Positions 56,145-64,000 of a DNA stretch of 64,000 nucleotides are shown here, in pieces; positions within the stretch are counted from its first letter, which is position 1, and the number at the start of each line of letters is the position of its first letter. Both the position numbers and the translations under genes were made by a program. The DNA lies in assembly GCF_003259835.1 (NCBI RefSeq), contig NZ_QLMI01000005.1:62001-126000 (forward strand), read 5' to 3'. A model generated the notes under the pieces. It had not been told where the DNA came from and ran no database searches. It saw nothing but the letters and a program-made list of their open reading frames with translations. This stretch comes from Flavobacterium aquaticum (lineage in GTDB: Bacteria; Bacteroidota; Bacteroidia; Flavobacteriales; Flavobacteriaceae).

Positions 56145-56594
56145 ATGAAATTTAATTGGGGAACCGGAATCGTTATTGCTTTTGCACTTTTTATGACATT
56201 TATTTTGTCGTATGTGTACAAAGTACAATCTAATGATAAATACGATCACGAACTAGTTGTTGAAGATTATTACAAAAAAGAAGCATTAGTTCAAGGTGAT
56301 ATTGAAAAACAAGAAAATGCGAATGCGTTAACAAATAAAGTAACAATCGAAAAAACAGCAGACGGAGTTAAAATTCAATTCCCAGCCGATTTCGATTATT
56401 CAAAAATTAATGGAAAAGTGTCCTTATATAGACCGTCTAGTCAGAAATTAGATTTTGAAATTCCGATTTCACTATCTAGTCCACATTTGCTCATACCTAA
56501 AAGTAATTTGGCTGACGGTCTTTGGGACATTTCTATCGATTGGGAATATGATGGTGTGAAATATTTGAACAAAGATTCGTTTAGAATGGAATAA
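56145..56594 (+). CDS. ccoH: FixH-family protein (CcoH)
   Basis: 149 residues with one N-terminal membrane helix (GIVIAFALFMTFILSYVY) and a periplasmic beta domain with the family motif DHELVVEDYYKKE and IPKSNLADGLWDISIDWEYDG. It assists cbb3 assembly. It lies 13 bases after ccoG. Confidence 0.9.
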   Translation: MKFNWGTGIVIAFALFMTFILSYVYKVQSNDKYDHELVVEDYYKKEALVQGDIEKQENANALTNKVTIEKTADGVKIQFPADFDYSKINGKVSLYRPSSQKLDFEIPISLSSPHLLIPKSNLADGLWDISIDWEYDGVKYLNKDSFRME

Positions 56595-56603
56595 TTCTTA
56601 TTT

Positions 56604-56720
56604 ACACAGAGATTCACAGAGATAAATTTTTAACTTTATGTTGAGTTGAGTTTCACAGAGTAATTTTTTTAAATTTTTGTTTCACAATTTGAACTTGAAC
56701 TTATTCTTGAATTTGTAATT
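56604..56720. repeat. Intergenic repeats (CACAGAGATTCACAGAG and TTGAACTTGAACTT)
   Basis: Between ccoH and the TauE/SafE gene. Two CACAGAG words flank an A/T-rich core, then TTGAACTTGAACTT and a similar unit run to the next gene. The CACAGAGATTCAC word recurs at 63880-63895. No gene is seen. Confidence 0.55.
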
Positions 56721-56721
56721 G

Positions 56722-57423
56722 ATGTTATATTCAGCTTTTATATTTGGTTTAATCAGTAGTTTTCACTGCATAGGAATGTGCGGTCCAATTGCTATGATGT
56801 TACCCGTAGATAGAAGTAATGAAGTCAAAAAAATCGCACAAATTATAACGTATCATATTGGGAAATTAACGGCTTACGGAACATTAGGTTTAATATTCGG
56901 ACTTTTAGGAAGAAGTTTTTATTTAGCCGGAATGCAACAACAACTATCTATAATCGTTGGGATTTTGATGATTTTAGTAGCAGTAATTCCGGAACGAGTA
57001 TTTGCCAAATACAATTTTTCAAAACCAATTTATAGAATCATTACAAAAGTAAAATCAAGTTTAGGGCAACAGTTTAAAAATAAAAGCTATAAATCGTTAT
57101 TTACTATTGGATTATTGAATGGTTTTTTACCATGCGGAATGGTCTATGTAGCACTGTTTGGAGCTATCGCAATGCAGAATGTTTCTTTAGGAATTGGGTA
57201 TATGATACTTTTTGGAATCGGAACAATTCCTATGATGGTAGCAGTTGTTTACGCTTCTGGATTGATTTCATTTTCATTCAGAGGAACGATTCAAAAAGCA
57301 ATACCGTTAGTAGCGGTAATTATTGGAATGTTATTTATAATAAGAGGTTTAGGGTTAGATATTCCATATTTATCACCAAGTAATATGAGTTTATTTGTGC
57401 AACCCGAAGCCAATTGTCATTAA
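56722..57423 (+). CDS. TauE/SafE-like membrane protein linked to cbb3 assembly
   Basis: 233 residues, six predicted membrane helices. The motifs GLISSFHCIGMCGPIA near the start and GLLNGFLPCGMVY in the middle are of the sulfite-exporter TauE/SafE DsbD-like group, with paired Cys in the membrane. Members at the end of cco operons are linked to copper handling or cytochrome maturation. Role inferred from position only. The ATG at 56722 is preferred to the TTG at 56719. Confidence 0.82.
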   Translation: MLYSAFIFGLISSFHCIGMCGPIAMMLPVDRSNEVKKIAQIITYHIGKLTAYGTLGLIFGLLGRSFYLAGMQQQLSIIVGILMILVAVIPERVFAKYNFSKPIYRIITKVKSSLGQQFKNKSYKSLFTIGLLNGFLPCGMVYVALFGAIAMQNVSLGIGYMILFGIGTIPMMVAVVYASGLISFSFRGTIQKAIPLVAVIIGMLFIIRGLGLDIPYLSPSNMSLFVQPEANCH

Positions 57424-57444
57424 ATATTTTAGTTAATAGGGTAG

Positions 57445-57481
57445 AAGAGTGATGGAGTTTTATACTTTATCACTCTTTTTG
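57445..57481 (+). terminator. Terminator at the end of the cbb3 locus
   Basis: AAGAGTGAT/ATCACTCTT with a 15-base loop and T-run. It overlaps the stop of the convergent symporter gene. Confidence 0.7.
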
Positions 57482-59164
57482 TTTTTCTGATTTACTGAAT
57501 ACTTTTTGAAGAAAATAAGACATACTAATTGTTAGTAACGCTCCAATAAAATTCAGCCATAAATAACTAACTACATCTAAGTAAAAGATGTAAAAAATAG
57601 TTAGTTGACTAATGCAAGCCCCAATAAAAGCAGCTTTTCCTTTGATATATTTGATATAAAATCCAATTAAGAAAATACCTAAAACAGTTCCGTAGAAAAT
57701 CGAACCGATGATGTTAACTAGCTGGATTAAATTTTCAAATAAAGAACTTATACAAGCAAATCCAATCGCTACAATTCCCCAAAATACCGTGAAGTATTGA
57801 GTAGCTAACACATAATGTTTGTCTGATTTATTGCTAACATTTCTTTTGTAAATATCAATAGCAGATGTAGCACCAAGAGAGTTTAATCCAGATGCGCTAG
57901 ATGACATAGCTGCGCTGAAAATTACGGCTAACAATAATCCTAAAAGGCCTTTAGGTAAGTAATTTAAAATGAAATATAAGAAAACATAATCCTTATCATT
58001 GGTTTCGGTTTTTCCATCAGCTTTTTTAATCACATCTTTTGCGTCTTCTCGTAAATCTTTTTCTTTTAAGGAAAGTGTGACCATTTGTTTTTTCAAGATT
58101 GGATTATCAAATTCGTTGTGCTTTAATTGTTCAATATAAATTTGATTTACAATCTTTTTATCCGTGTTGATTTGGGATAGTTTTTGTTCCAAATTTTCAT
58201 AATCGACTTTGTATTCCGAAGCTTTTACTTTTTCAACATTCGTTGGGTTAAAATGCAATGGAGCATCATTAAATTGAAAGAAAACAAACACTAAAACTCC
58301 AGTTAAAAGAATAAAAAATTGCATTGGAACTTTCAACAATCCATTCATTATTAATCCCATTTGGCTTTCTTTAATTGATTTTCCTGATAGATAGCGTCCA
58401 ACTTGAGATTGATCAGTTCCAAAATAGGAAAGCATTAGGAAGAATCCTCCTGTGATTCCACTCCAAAACGTGTAACGTGTTTCAGGGTTGTAAGAGAAAT
58501 CTAAAATATCCATTTTGCCATTAGCTCCAGCAATATGTAATACATTTGAAAAATCAACTTCTTGAGGCAAATTCGCTAAAATGTAAAAGAAAATGATAAA
58601 CATTCCCGACATAATCACGAACATTTGTTGTTTTTGGGTAACGTTCACGGCTTTTGTTCCGCCAGTTACGGTGTAAACAATTACTAAAATTCCAATGATG
58701 ATATTCAGCATATTCAAATTCCAACCCAAAAGTGCTGATAAAATGATAGAAGGAGCATAAATTGTAATTCCAGTTCCTAATCCTCTTTGAATCAAGAATA
58801 AGATAGCGGCTAAAGTTCGGGTTTGAACATTAAAACGTTGTTCTAAATATTCGTAAGCTGTATATACTTTTAATCGATGGTAAATTGGAATAAAAGTATA
58901 TGCAATTACAATCATCGCTAATGGAAGACCAAAATAGAACTGCACAAACCCCATTCCGTCATGATAGGCTTGTCCAGGCGTAGACAAAAAAGTAATCGCA
59001 CTTGCTTGCGTAGCCATGACTGAAACACCAACCGTAAACCAAGGTGTTTCGTTGTTATCTAACAAATAGTCTTTTACATTGGCGCTTCCTTTGGTTTTCA
59101 AAGCACCATAAATCACGATAAAAAATAGGGTAGTGGATAATACAATCCAATCTAAAATTTCCAT
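57470..59164 (-). CDS. Sodium:solute symporter family protein
   Basis: 564 residues, about 13 helices of the SSS family. VSVMATQASAITFLSTPG and YTVTGGTKAVNVTQ are family motifs, plus FFLMLSYFGTDQSQVGRYLSGKS and SAAMSSSASGLNSLGATSAID. A polar insert at about 300-375, rich in Lys and Glu, lies between helices. It takes up a sugar or other organic solute with Na+. It is downstream of a 34-residue membrane peptide and a PIG-L deacetylase, so a carbohydrate or amidated sugar is a plausible cargo. Confidence 0.9.
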   Translation of the reverse strand: MEILDWIVLSTTLFFIVIYGALKTKGSANVKDYLLDNNETPWFTVGVSVMATQASAITFLSTPGQAYHDGMGFVQFYFGLPLAMIVIAYTFIPIYHRLKVYTAYEYLEQRFNVQTRTLAAILFLIQRGLGTGITIYAPSIILSALLGWNLNMLNIIIGILVIVYTVTGGTKAVNVTQKQQMFVIMSGMFIIFFYILANLPQEVDFSNVLHIAGANGKMDILDFSYNPETRYTFWSGITGGFFLMLSYFGTDQSQVGRYLSGKSIKESQMGLIMNGLLKVPMQFFILLTGVLVFVFFQFNDAPLHFNPTNVEKVKASEYKVDYENLEQKLSQINTDKKIVNQIYIEQLKHNEFDNPILKKQMVTLSLKEKDLREDAKDVIKKADGKTETNDKDYVFLYFILNYLPKGLLGLLLAVIFSAAMSSSASGLNSLGATSAIDIYKRNVSNKSDKHYVLATQYFTVFWGIVAIGFACISSLFENLIQLVNIIGSIFYGTVLGIFLIGFYIKYIKGKAAFIGACISQLTIFYIFYLDVVSYLWLNFIGALLTISMSYFLQKVFSKSEKQKE

Positions 59165-59165
59165 A

Positions 59166-59270
59166 TTAGTTGTATATTTCCATTAGTAAATAGAAAATTA
59201 AAATGTATATAGCATTTAGTATCAATACGATGCTATAACTTTTTTTCCATTTGTGTTTTTGTTTATCCAT
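59166..59270 (-). CDS. 34-residue single-helix membrane peptide
   Basis: Translated directly: MDKQKHKWKKSYSIVLILN, then a hydrophobic helix (AIYILIFYLLMEIYN). It begins 7 bases after the deacetylase stop and ends one base before the symporter start (TAATATG), so it is translationally linked with both. The basic N-terminus and single helix suit a small subunit or regulator of the symporter. It is too short for normal gene-calling limits. Confidence 0.72.
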   Translation of the reverse strand: MDKQKHKWKKSYSIVLILNAIYILIFYLLMEIYN

Positions 59271-59277
59271 CTCTATT

Positions 59278-61725
59278 TTATTTGTCTAAAGCAATCATAT
59301 TTGCTAATAATCTATAAGCGCCACTAACGCCTTCTGGTAATTCTCTAAAGAAACTCAAACCTGTATAAATATAATTTCCTTTACCAAATTTGGCAATTAC
59401 TAAACCACCTGTTTTTGAAGATTCACCTTCGTCATTGGAAGCTAAAATAGGAATAAATTCTGGACTCCATTTGTTTGGATAATATAAACCTTGTTCTTGT
59501 ACCCAACCTGTGAAATCTTTTTCAGTGATTTTGTTGGGTTGATTAAGAACTTTATGATTTGGTGCTAAGAAAGAAACTTTTGCATTTTCATCAGTAACTC
59601 TATCTCTTGATAATTCTAAATTGTACGGTGCTATTTCTTTGGTAACCAAATTATTAGTAGTGTTGTATTGAATGATTAAATTACCACCTTTTTCTACATA
59701 TTGAAATAAAATTTTATTCTTGTATTTTAATTCATCAACTACATTAAAAGCTCGAATTCCTAAGATTACAGCATCAAATTGTTGCAGTTTTTCTGTTGAA
59801 ATTTCGTTCGGATTAATCGTAGAAACTTTAAATCCGAGATTTTCTAAATTCTTGTTTACTTCATCGCCAGCGCCCATAATGTATCCAATATTTTTGCCTT
59901 TAGTTTCAATGTCTAATTTTACTAATTTAGATTCAGAAGGCACTAAAATGGTTTGTTTTGGAATATGTGGATATTGAATCGTAATTAATTTATTATCGAA
60001 TGTTTGATTGCCTATTTGAGCTTTTGCACTCAACTTTGTAGCAATTTCAGCTTTTGTTGGATAAAGTGTAAATGTGAACTTTTTCTCTTCGTTTTTGGTG
60101 GTAATTTCAAACGGAATTTCTTTTGGATTTACTTTCCAATCATTCGGAATATTCAACGATAAAATACCTTTTGCATTGGCTTTATGCGCTTTTACAGAAA
60201 CTGTAATTTCTTTTGCTTGTGTTCCATTGAAAATAATTACTTCAGGTTCAATTTTAGTAGTAACATCAGGTAAAACTGTAAACGGAACATAAGTTTCTCC
60301 ATCATCAGGATTATTGAATTTGTAGCAAATATTTTTTACGAATTCAATTGTTTTTCCTTCAATTTCGATGGTGAAAACAACTGGAAAATTAGATGAAACT
60401 TCAGGAAGAATACGAATTGATTTATCCGAAACACGATACATTCCTTCAGTTTGTTTTTCTTTTAACCAAAATAAATTGGAATAATCAACACTTTCGCCAA
60501 TGACCACATTTTTAAGTTGGAAACTTGTTTTCTCGTTGTTTTTTAAAACAGCATTTTTTGTTTCTATTGGAAGTTGTAAGGCTTTCACAGAAATCAATTT
60601 TGCATTCGATTGACTTCTGTTAATGACTTCAATATTGATGTTGAAATTACTATCTTTTGTTGTGGTTTCAGTATCGGCAACGGCTTCCATAAACAAACCG
60701 CTACACGCTTCAATAATCTTAATAATTTGTTTTGATTTAATTTCTTTCCAATGCGAATCTTCTAAATTCTGAATCAAATCATACGCTTTAATTAAATTCG
60801 GAATATGAACTGATGGATTTCCAAAGTTGAAATTCTTTTCAATTTCGTACAGAATTTTTCCAATTTCATTACCGCCTTTTACTCGATTCCAAGACGTATC
60901 AATTCCTTCAAAAAGATTGGTATTACTTGGTAAATTGCCTTTTAGCAATTCTAAATATTCGGTTTCATCGCCACGACTTCCAAGCGTTCCAAAGCCTTGA
61001 CATTTGTGCTGACTGCGGCTCAAAGCAGCAATTTCGTTATTGCTTTTTCCTTTCAACGGATAAAATACATTGGAATTAATAGCCAATAATTTTGATTTAT
61101 CGGCAGCATCAAACGCTTCTTGACTTCCGTAAAACCACCAAGACGTGTTGAAAAAAATGCGTTTTGGTTGGTGTTTTACTAAATCATACGCTTCTAAACT
61201 CAACATAGCCGAAGCCGTGTGATGTCCGTGTGTAGTTCCCGGCGTATTGTGACTAAAACGATTTACAATAATATCTGGACGGAAAGTTTCAATGACTTGA
61301 ATAACATCTTCCATAACTTCGTTTTTGTTCCAAATAGCGAAAGTTTCGTTCGGTTCCTTTGAAAATCCGAAGTCGTTTGCACGGGTAAAAAACTGTTCTC
61401 CACCGTCGATTCTTCTGGCTGCTAATAATTCTTGAGTTCTTATTGCTCCTAATTTTTCTCGTAGTTCGGTTCCAATTAAATTTTGTCCGCCATCACCACG
61501 AGTTAACGATAAATAAGCCGTTTGTGCGTGATAATGATTTGAAAAATAGGTGATAAGTTTCGTGTTTTCATCATCGGGATGTGCAGCAACATATAGTACT
61601 TTTCCTAGGAAATTTAGTTTTTGAACTTGTTCATAAATTTCAACTGAATTCAGTTTTTGTGGCGCTTGAGCGAATGCTATTATTGAAATAAAAAATATAA
61701 AAATTGAAGTAAAGCTTCTGTTCAT
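59278..61725 (-). CDS. Secreted PIG-L (LmbE) family deacetylase
   Basis: 815 residues. The signal peptide (SFTSIFIFFISIIAFAQ) precedes the PIG-L domain (about 35-290): VLYVAAHPDDENTKL (AHPDDE at 48-53), RGDGGQNLIG, RRIDGGEQFF and HGHHTASAMLS. The rest is a long beta-rich part (about 340-600) and a C-terminal ThuA/glutamine-amidotransferase-like part with FDAVILGIRAFN and GGNLIIQYNTT. It likely deacetylates N-acetyl sugars outside the cytoplasm. Upstream of a Na+ symporter, it may feed products to it. Confidence 0.88.
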   Translation of the reverse strand: MNRSFTSIFIFFISIIAFAQAPQKLNSVEIYEQVQKLNFLGKVLYVAAHPDDENTKLITYFSNHYHAQTAYLSLTRGDGGQNLIGTELREKLGAIRTQELLAARRIDGGEQFFTRANDFGFSKEPNETFAIWNKNEVMEDVIQVIETFRPDIIVNRFSHNTPGTTHGHHTASAMLSLEAYDLVKHQPKRIFFNTSWWFYGSQEAFDAADKSKLLAINSNVFYPLKGKSNNEIAALSRSQHKCQGFGTLGSRGDETEYLELLKGNLPSNTNLFEGIDTSWNRVKGGNEIGKILYEIEKNFNFGNPSVHIPNLIKAYDLIQNLEDSHWKEIKSKQIIKIIEACSGLFMEAVADTETTTKDSNFNINIEVINRSQSNAKLISVKALQLPIETKNAVLKNNEKTSFQLKNVVIGESVDYSNLFWLKEKQTEGMYRVSDKSIRILPEVSSNFPVVFTIEIEGKTIEFVKNICYKFNNPDDGETYVPFTVLPDVTTKIEPEVIIFNGTQAKEITVSVKAHKANAKGILSLNIPNDWKVNPKEIPFEITTKNEEKKFTFTLYPTKAEIATKLSAKAQIGNQTFDNKLITIQYPHIPKQTILVPSESKLVKLDIETKGKNIGYIMGAGDEVNKNLENLGFKVSTINPNEISTEKLQQFDAVILGIRAFNVVDELKYKNKILFQYVEKGGNLIIQYNTTNNLVTKEIAPYNLELSRDRVTDENAKVSFLAPNHKVLNQPNKITEKDFTGWVQEQGLYYPNKWSPEFIPILASNDEGESSKTGGLVIAKFGKGNYIYTGLSFFRELPEGVSGAYRLLANMIALDK

Positions 61726-61749
61726 TGCAATGGTTTTGTTTCAAAAATA

Positions 61750-61790
61750 AGGAAATAAAAAAAAGGAAGTTTTAATTACTTCCTTTTTAA
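61750..61790 (-). terminator. Terminator of the ubiA-maf-mscS unit
   Basis: On the minus strand AAAAAGGAAGT, 7 bases, ACTTCCTTTTT then T-run, 20 bases after the mscS stop. Confidence 0.8.
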
Positions 61791-61809
61791 CAGATTTTTA
61801 TCAATTGAT

Positions 61810-62346
61810 TTAATCAAAAAACTCTTTTTCTTCTACAGGTTTATTTACTACTGAAATTCCTTTTTGCATCAAAAGGTTGTTGGGATACGTAATTAATTCA
61901 CCATCACTAGTTTTTAATACCACGTAAAATGCTTTAATATCTTCAATTTCGCCTTCAATTGGATATTCTTTGTCGTGAATTTTTATTTTATCACCAATTT
62001 TAAACGGATAAGAAAAAAAGATGATAATTCCAGCGGTAATATTACTTAGAATCGACCATTGGGCAAACGAAGCCACACCAACCACCGCAAAAACCGAAGA
62101 GATGAAAAGTAAAATTTGGTCTTTCTTAACTCCCCAAATGATTGTTATAGAAATCAAAGCTAAAATGCCAAGTAGTAAATTTATGTATTTGATAATCAGG
62201 TTGGTGCGATGTTCTAAAACTTCATTTAGTCGAGCAAAACGTCTAACAACTTTAGCAATACTAATTCGTAGAATTACATATAATAGAATAACTACTAATG
62301 TTGCAATTTCTTCGTGTAAATACGGATTATCAATTAGTTTCAGCAT
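61810..62346 (-). CDS. MscS-like mechanosensitive channel
   Basis: 178 residues. Two or three N-terminal helices, then the MscS pore/beta domain: AVVGVASFAQWSILSNITAGIIIFFSYPFKIGDKIKI and VVLKTSDGELITYPNNLLMQKGI. It is shorter than E. coli MscS and lacks most of the C-terminal cage. It likely releases solutes on osmotic downshift. The start overlaps the maf stop by 17 bases. Confidence 0.85.
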   Translation of the reverse strand: MLKLIDNPYLHEEIATLVVILLYVILRISIAKVVRRFARLNEVLEHRTNLIIKYINLLLGILALISITIIWGVKKDQILLFISSVFAVVGVASFAQWSILSNITAGIIIFFSYPFKIGDKIKIHDKEYPIEGEIEDIKAFYVVLKTSDGELITYPNNLLMQKGISVVNKPVEEKEFFD

Positions 62347-62923
62347 AATTCATTAATTTTTGAAATAACATTTCGGTTGGTAAACCTACTACATTCGTAT
62401 AAGAACCTTCAATTTTTGAAATTCCAATTAAACCTATCCAATCTTGAATTCCATAGCTTCCGGCTTTGTCAAAAGGTTGGTAATTATCTAGATAATATTT
62501 GATTGCTTCATCAGATAAATTGGCAAAAGTAACCTTAGTTGTACAATGAAAAACATCAGTTTTATCAATCGATTTCAAGCAAACCGATGTGATTACTTCA
62601 TGCGTTTGGTTGGCTAATTGCTGCAGCATTTTAAACGCATCTTCATAATCTTTTGGTTTGCCTAATGCTTTTTCATTCAGCCAAACAATAGTGTCACTCG
62701 TAACTAAAACATCGTTTTCTTTCAATTCATTTTCGAAAGCACTTGCTTTTAATTCGGCTAAGAAATTCGTGATTTCTTCCGCTTGTAAATGTTCGGGATA
62801 AATTTCTTCAATTTCTTTTAGGCGAATGGTATAATGCAAATCCATTTCCTTAAAAAACTGCTGTCTTCTCGGCGATCCTGAAGCTAAAATAATATTGATT
62901 TTATTTAGTTTTTCTTTAAGCAT
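62330..62923 (-). CDS. maf: Maf-family nucleotide pyrophosphatase
   Basis: 197 residues. IILASGSPRRQQFFKEM is the family signature, followed by DVLVTSDTIVWLNEKALGKPKDYEDAFKMLQQL and CTTKVTFANLSDEAIKYYLD, then DKAGSYGIQDWIGLIGISKIEGSYTNVVGLPTE. Maf proteins hydrolyse non-canonical nucleoside triphosphates such as dTTP or modified UTP. Its start overlaps the stop of the prenyltransferase gene by 8 bases. Confidence 0.94.
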   Translation of the reverse strand: MLKEKLNKINIILASGSPRRQQFFKEMDLHYTIRLKEIEEIYPEHLQAEEITNFLAELKASAFENELKENDVLVTSDTIVWLNEKALGKPKDYEDAFKMLQQLANQTHEVITSVCLKSIDKTDVFHCTTKVTFANLSDEAIKYYLDNYQPFDKAGSYGIQDWIGLIGISKIEGSYTNVVGLPTEMLFQKLMNYAETN

Positions 62924-63839
62924 TGGCTAATTTTAAATTGAAAACAATTACCGCAACTGATAAAATTCCGAAAAATAATATGATTTTCAAAACCAAACTC
63001 AAGTGATGGAATTCTTTTTTAGTTGTAGCATTTAGTAATTTCACTCCGAAATAAATTAGTGGTCCAACAATTAAAATCATCGCATAATACACTACGTAAT
63101 CCAATTCGAATAAATTAGAATTTACATAATAGGCCAAAATTCCAATTGAAATTACAGTTAAAACTCCAACAATTATTTTTGTTTTTTGAATTCCTATAGC
63201 TATAGGTAAAGTATTAATTCCTGATTGATAATCGCCATCCATATCTTCCATGTCCTTAACGATTTCTCGAATTAAATTAATGATAAAAGCAAAAATGGCA
63301 TAATGCATTAAAATATCGAAAGCTTCTTTCATTCGGAAACGATTATCCATATCAATTGCTGGTAAAATATCAAATAATCCAATGATAATAATGCTTGTAG
63401 AAAGCATCAATGCCACTACAACATTTCCAAGAACTGGAATTTGTTTAAAACTCGTAGCATACATATAAAGCAATGTAGCTACTAAGATAAACATCGAAGC
63501 AAATGTAGCTTTGTAAATAACATTTGATAAATAAAATCCAATTCCAACACCAACAATGGTTAACCCAATGTACCAATTATAAGCCATTGTTTCCGAAATA
63601 GAAACACCAACCACACGATTTTGAGGTTTTGCAATTTCGTCGGTATCTTGATCCATAATATTATTTATGACATAACCTCCTGCGGCAATACAAACCGTTG
63701 CAATGACTAACAAAATGTAATTAAAATCGGTTAAAGCTAAATCTACATACGATTGTGCTAAAAATAAATAACGAAATACCAATTGCATAAAGGCTAGCAT
63801 TAGTAAATTTTGGAATCGAATTAGTTTTAAGTATTTCAT
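62916..63839 (-). CDS. UbiA-family prenyltransferase
   Basis: 307 residues, about nine membrane helices. The first Asp-rich motif NNIMDQDTDEIAKPQNR (Asp63, Asp67) and the second DMEDMDGDYQSGINTLP are clear. Such enzymes in Bacteroidota are often annotated as geranylgeranylglycerol-phosphate geranylgeranyltransferase-like; the acceptor cannot be told from sequence. It is the first gene of the ubiA-maf-mscS unit. Confidence 0.9.
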   Translation of the reverse strand: MKYLKLIRFQNLLMLAFMQLVFRYLFLAQSYVDLALTDFNYILLVIATVCIAAGGYVINNIMDQDTDEIAKPQNRVVGVSISETMAYNWYIGLTIVGVGIGFYLSNVIYKATFASMFILVATLLYMYATSFKQIPVLGNVVVALMLSTSIIIIGLFDILPAIDMDNRFRMKEAFDILMHYAIFAFIINLIREIVKDMEDMDGDYQSGINTLPIAIGIQKTKIIVGVLTVISIGILAYYVNSNLFELDYVVYYAMILIVGPLIYFGVKLLNATTKKEFHHLSLVLKIILFFGILSVAVIVFNLKLANA

Positions 63840-64000
63840 GTTTGTTTTTTTGTTTCAAGTTTCAGGTTTCAAGTTTTTTACACAGAGATTCACCGAGTTT
63901 TTTGTCCCGATGCTTCGGGATTTATTGTGTTGAAAGAGATACACTGAGTCCGAAGCGTCGGACGTTTCACTTTTTTAAGAAAAACTTCCATCTTCCAGCA
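63840..64000. repeat. Repeat-rich intergenic end of the window
   Basis: No gene seen. It holds a TTTCAAG/TTTCAGG tandem (63852-63876), a CACAGAGATTCAC word (63880-63895), and two similar hairpins, TCCCGATGCTTCGGGA (near 63905) and GTCCGAAGCGTCGGAC (near 63948). The last 40 bases resemble the gaps near 39035 and, in reverse complement, 38005. It appears to be a concentration of dispersed intergenic repeats. Confidence 0.6.

Overview
The window is chromosomal DNA of a Bacteroidota bacterium, most likely a member of the Flavobacteriaceae close to Flavobacterium. The evidence is the low GC content, repeated -7 boxes of the form TAnnTTTG (several with TTG about 19-21 bases upstream), the near absence of Shine-Dalgarno sequences, and gene content such as the fused CcoN-CcoO oxidase, DUF2911, DUF2452, TIGR03643 and YceI-type proteins. 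No tRNA, rRNA, CRISPR array or insertion sequence was found. One structural RNA, the small SRP RNA, lies at about 28940-29038.

Region 1 (1 to about 4970) is the right end of an integrated mobile element. It carries a large serine recombinase (3151-4923), a predicted membrane protein, a three-cysteine Gp37/Gp68 (DUF5131) protein, two small orphan genes, and at the left edge the C-terminus of what looks like a relative of the membrane protein. The recombinase start abuts a comM/yifB (Mg-chelatase-like ATPase) gene that has lost roughly its first 130 codons, so the element appears to have integrated inside comM.

Region 2 (6140-11090, minus strand) is a tightly packed block reading panB, an RluA-type pseudouridine synthase, an outer-membrane protein, a neutral zinc metallopeptidase, a frameshifted SET-domain gene, TIGR03643 and DUF2452. 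Region 3 (11221-17452, plus) holds the Na+/H+ antiporter NhaD, an NTF2-like secreted protein, and a potassium cluster in which a KdpD/KdpE-like pair precedes a KtrB-type K+ channel subunit and a porin. L-serine dehydratase, a DUF2809 protein and RarD follow. Region 4 (20287-35637) contains dnaK behind a sigma-54-like element, a large zinc metalloprotease lipoprotein, nitronate monooxygenase, glutaminyl cyclase, the SRP RNA, a dipeptide epimerase, an SDR, a GNAT, a transaldolase-like aldolase, a TlpA-like lipoprotein without CxxC, and an ABC-F ATPase with one apparently dead composite ATP site.

Region 5 (35786-46992) has pyrR-pyrB, RNase Z, a HAD phosphatase, a photolyase/cryptochrome cluster with SDR and SRPBCC partners, a DUF2911 protein, a MarR-nitroreductase-YceI operon with two operator palindromes, and a rhodanese. 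Region 6 (47803-57423) is a complete microaerobic respiration locus: a Crp/Fnr regulator divergent from ccoI, then ccoS, ccoNO, ccoQ, ccoP, ccoG, ccoH and a TauE/SafE-like membrane protein. Two palindromes sharing ATGA-N6-TCAT lie near -41 of the ccoI and ccoS promoters and suggest direct control by the regulator. Region 7 (57470-63839, minus) encodes a sodium:solute symporter with a 34-residue membrane peptide and a secreted PIG-L deacetylase, then UbiA-family prenyltransferase, Maf and MscS genes. Intergenic gaps from 31 kb onward carry several families of short dispersed repeats. No wholly new system is evident. The strongest leads are the comM-integrated element and its orphan Gp37/Gp68 gene, the Fnr-like regulon architecture, and the asymmetric ABC-F protein.
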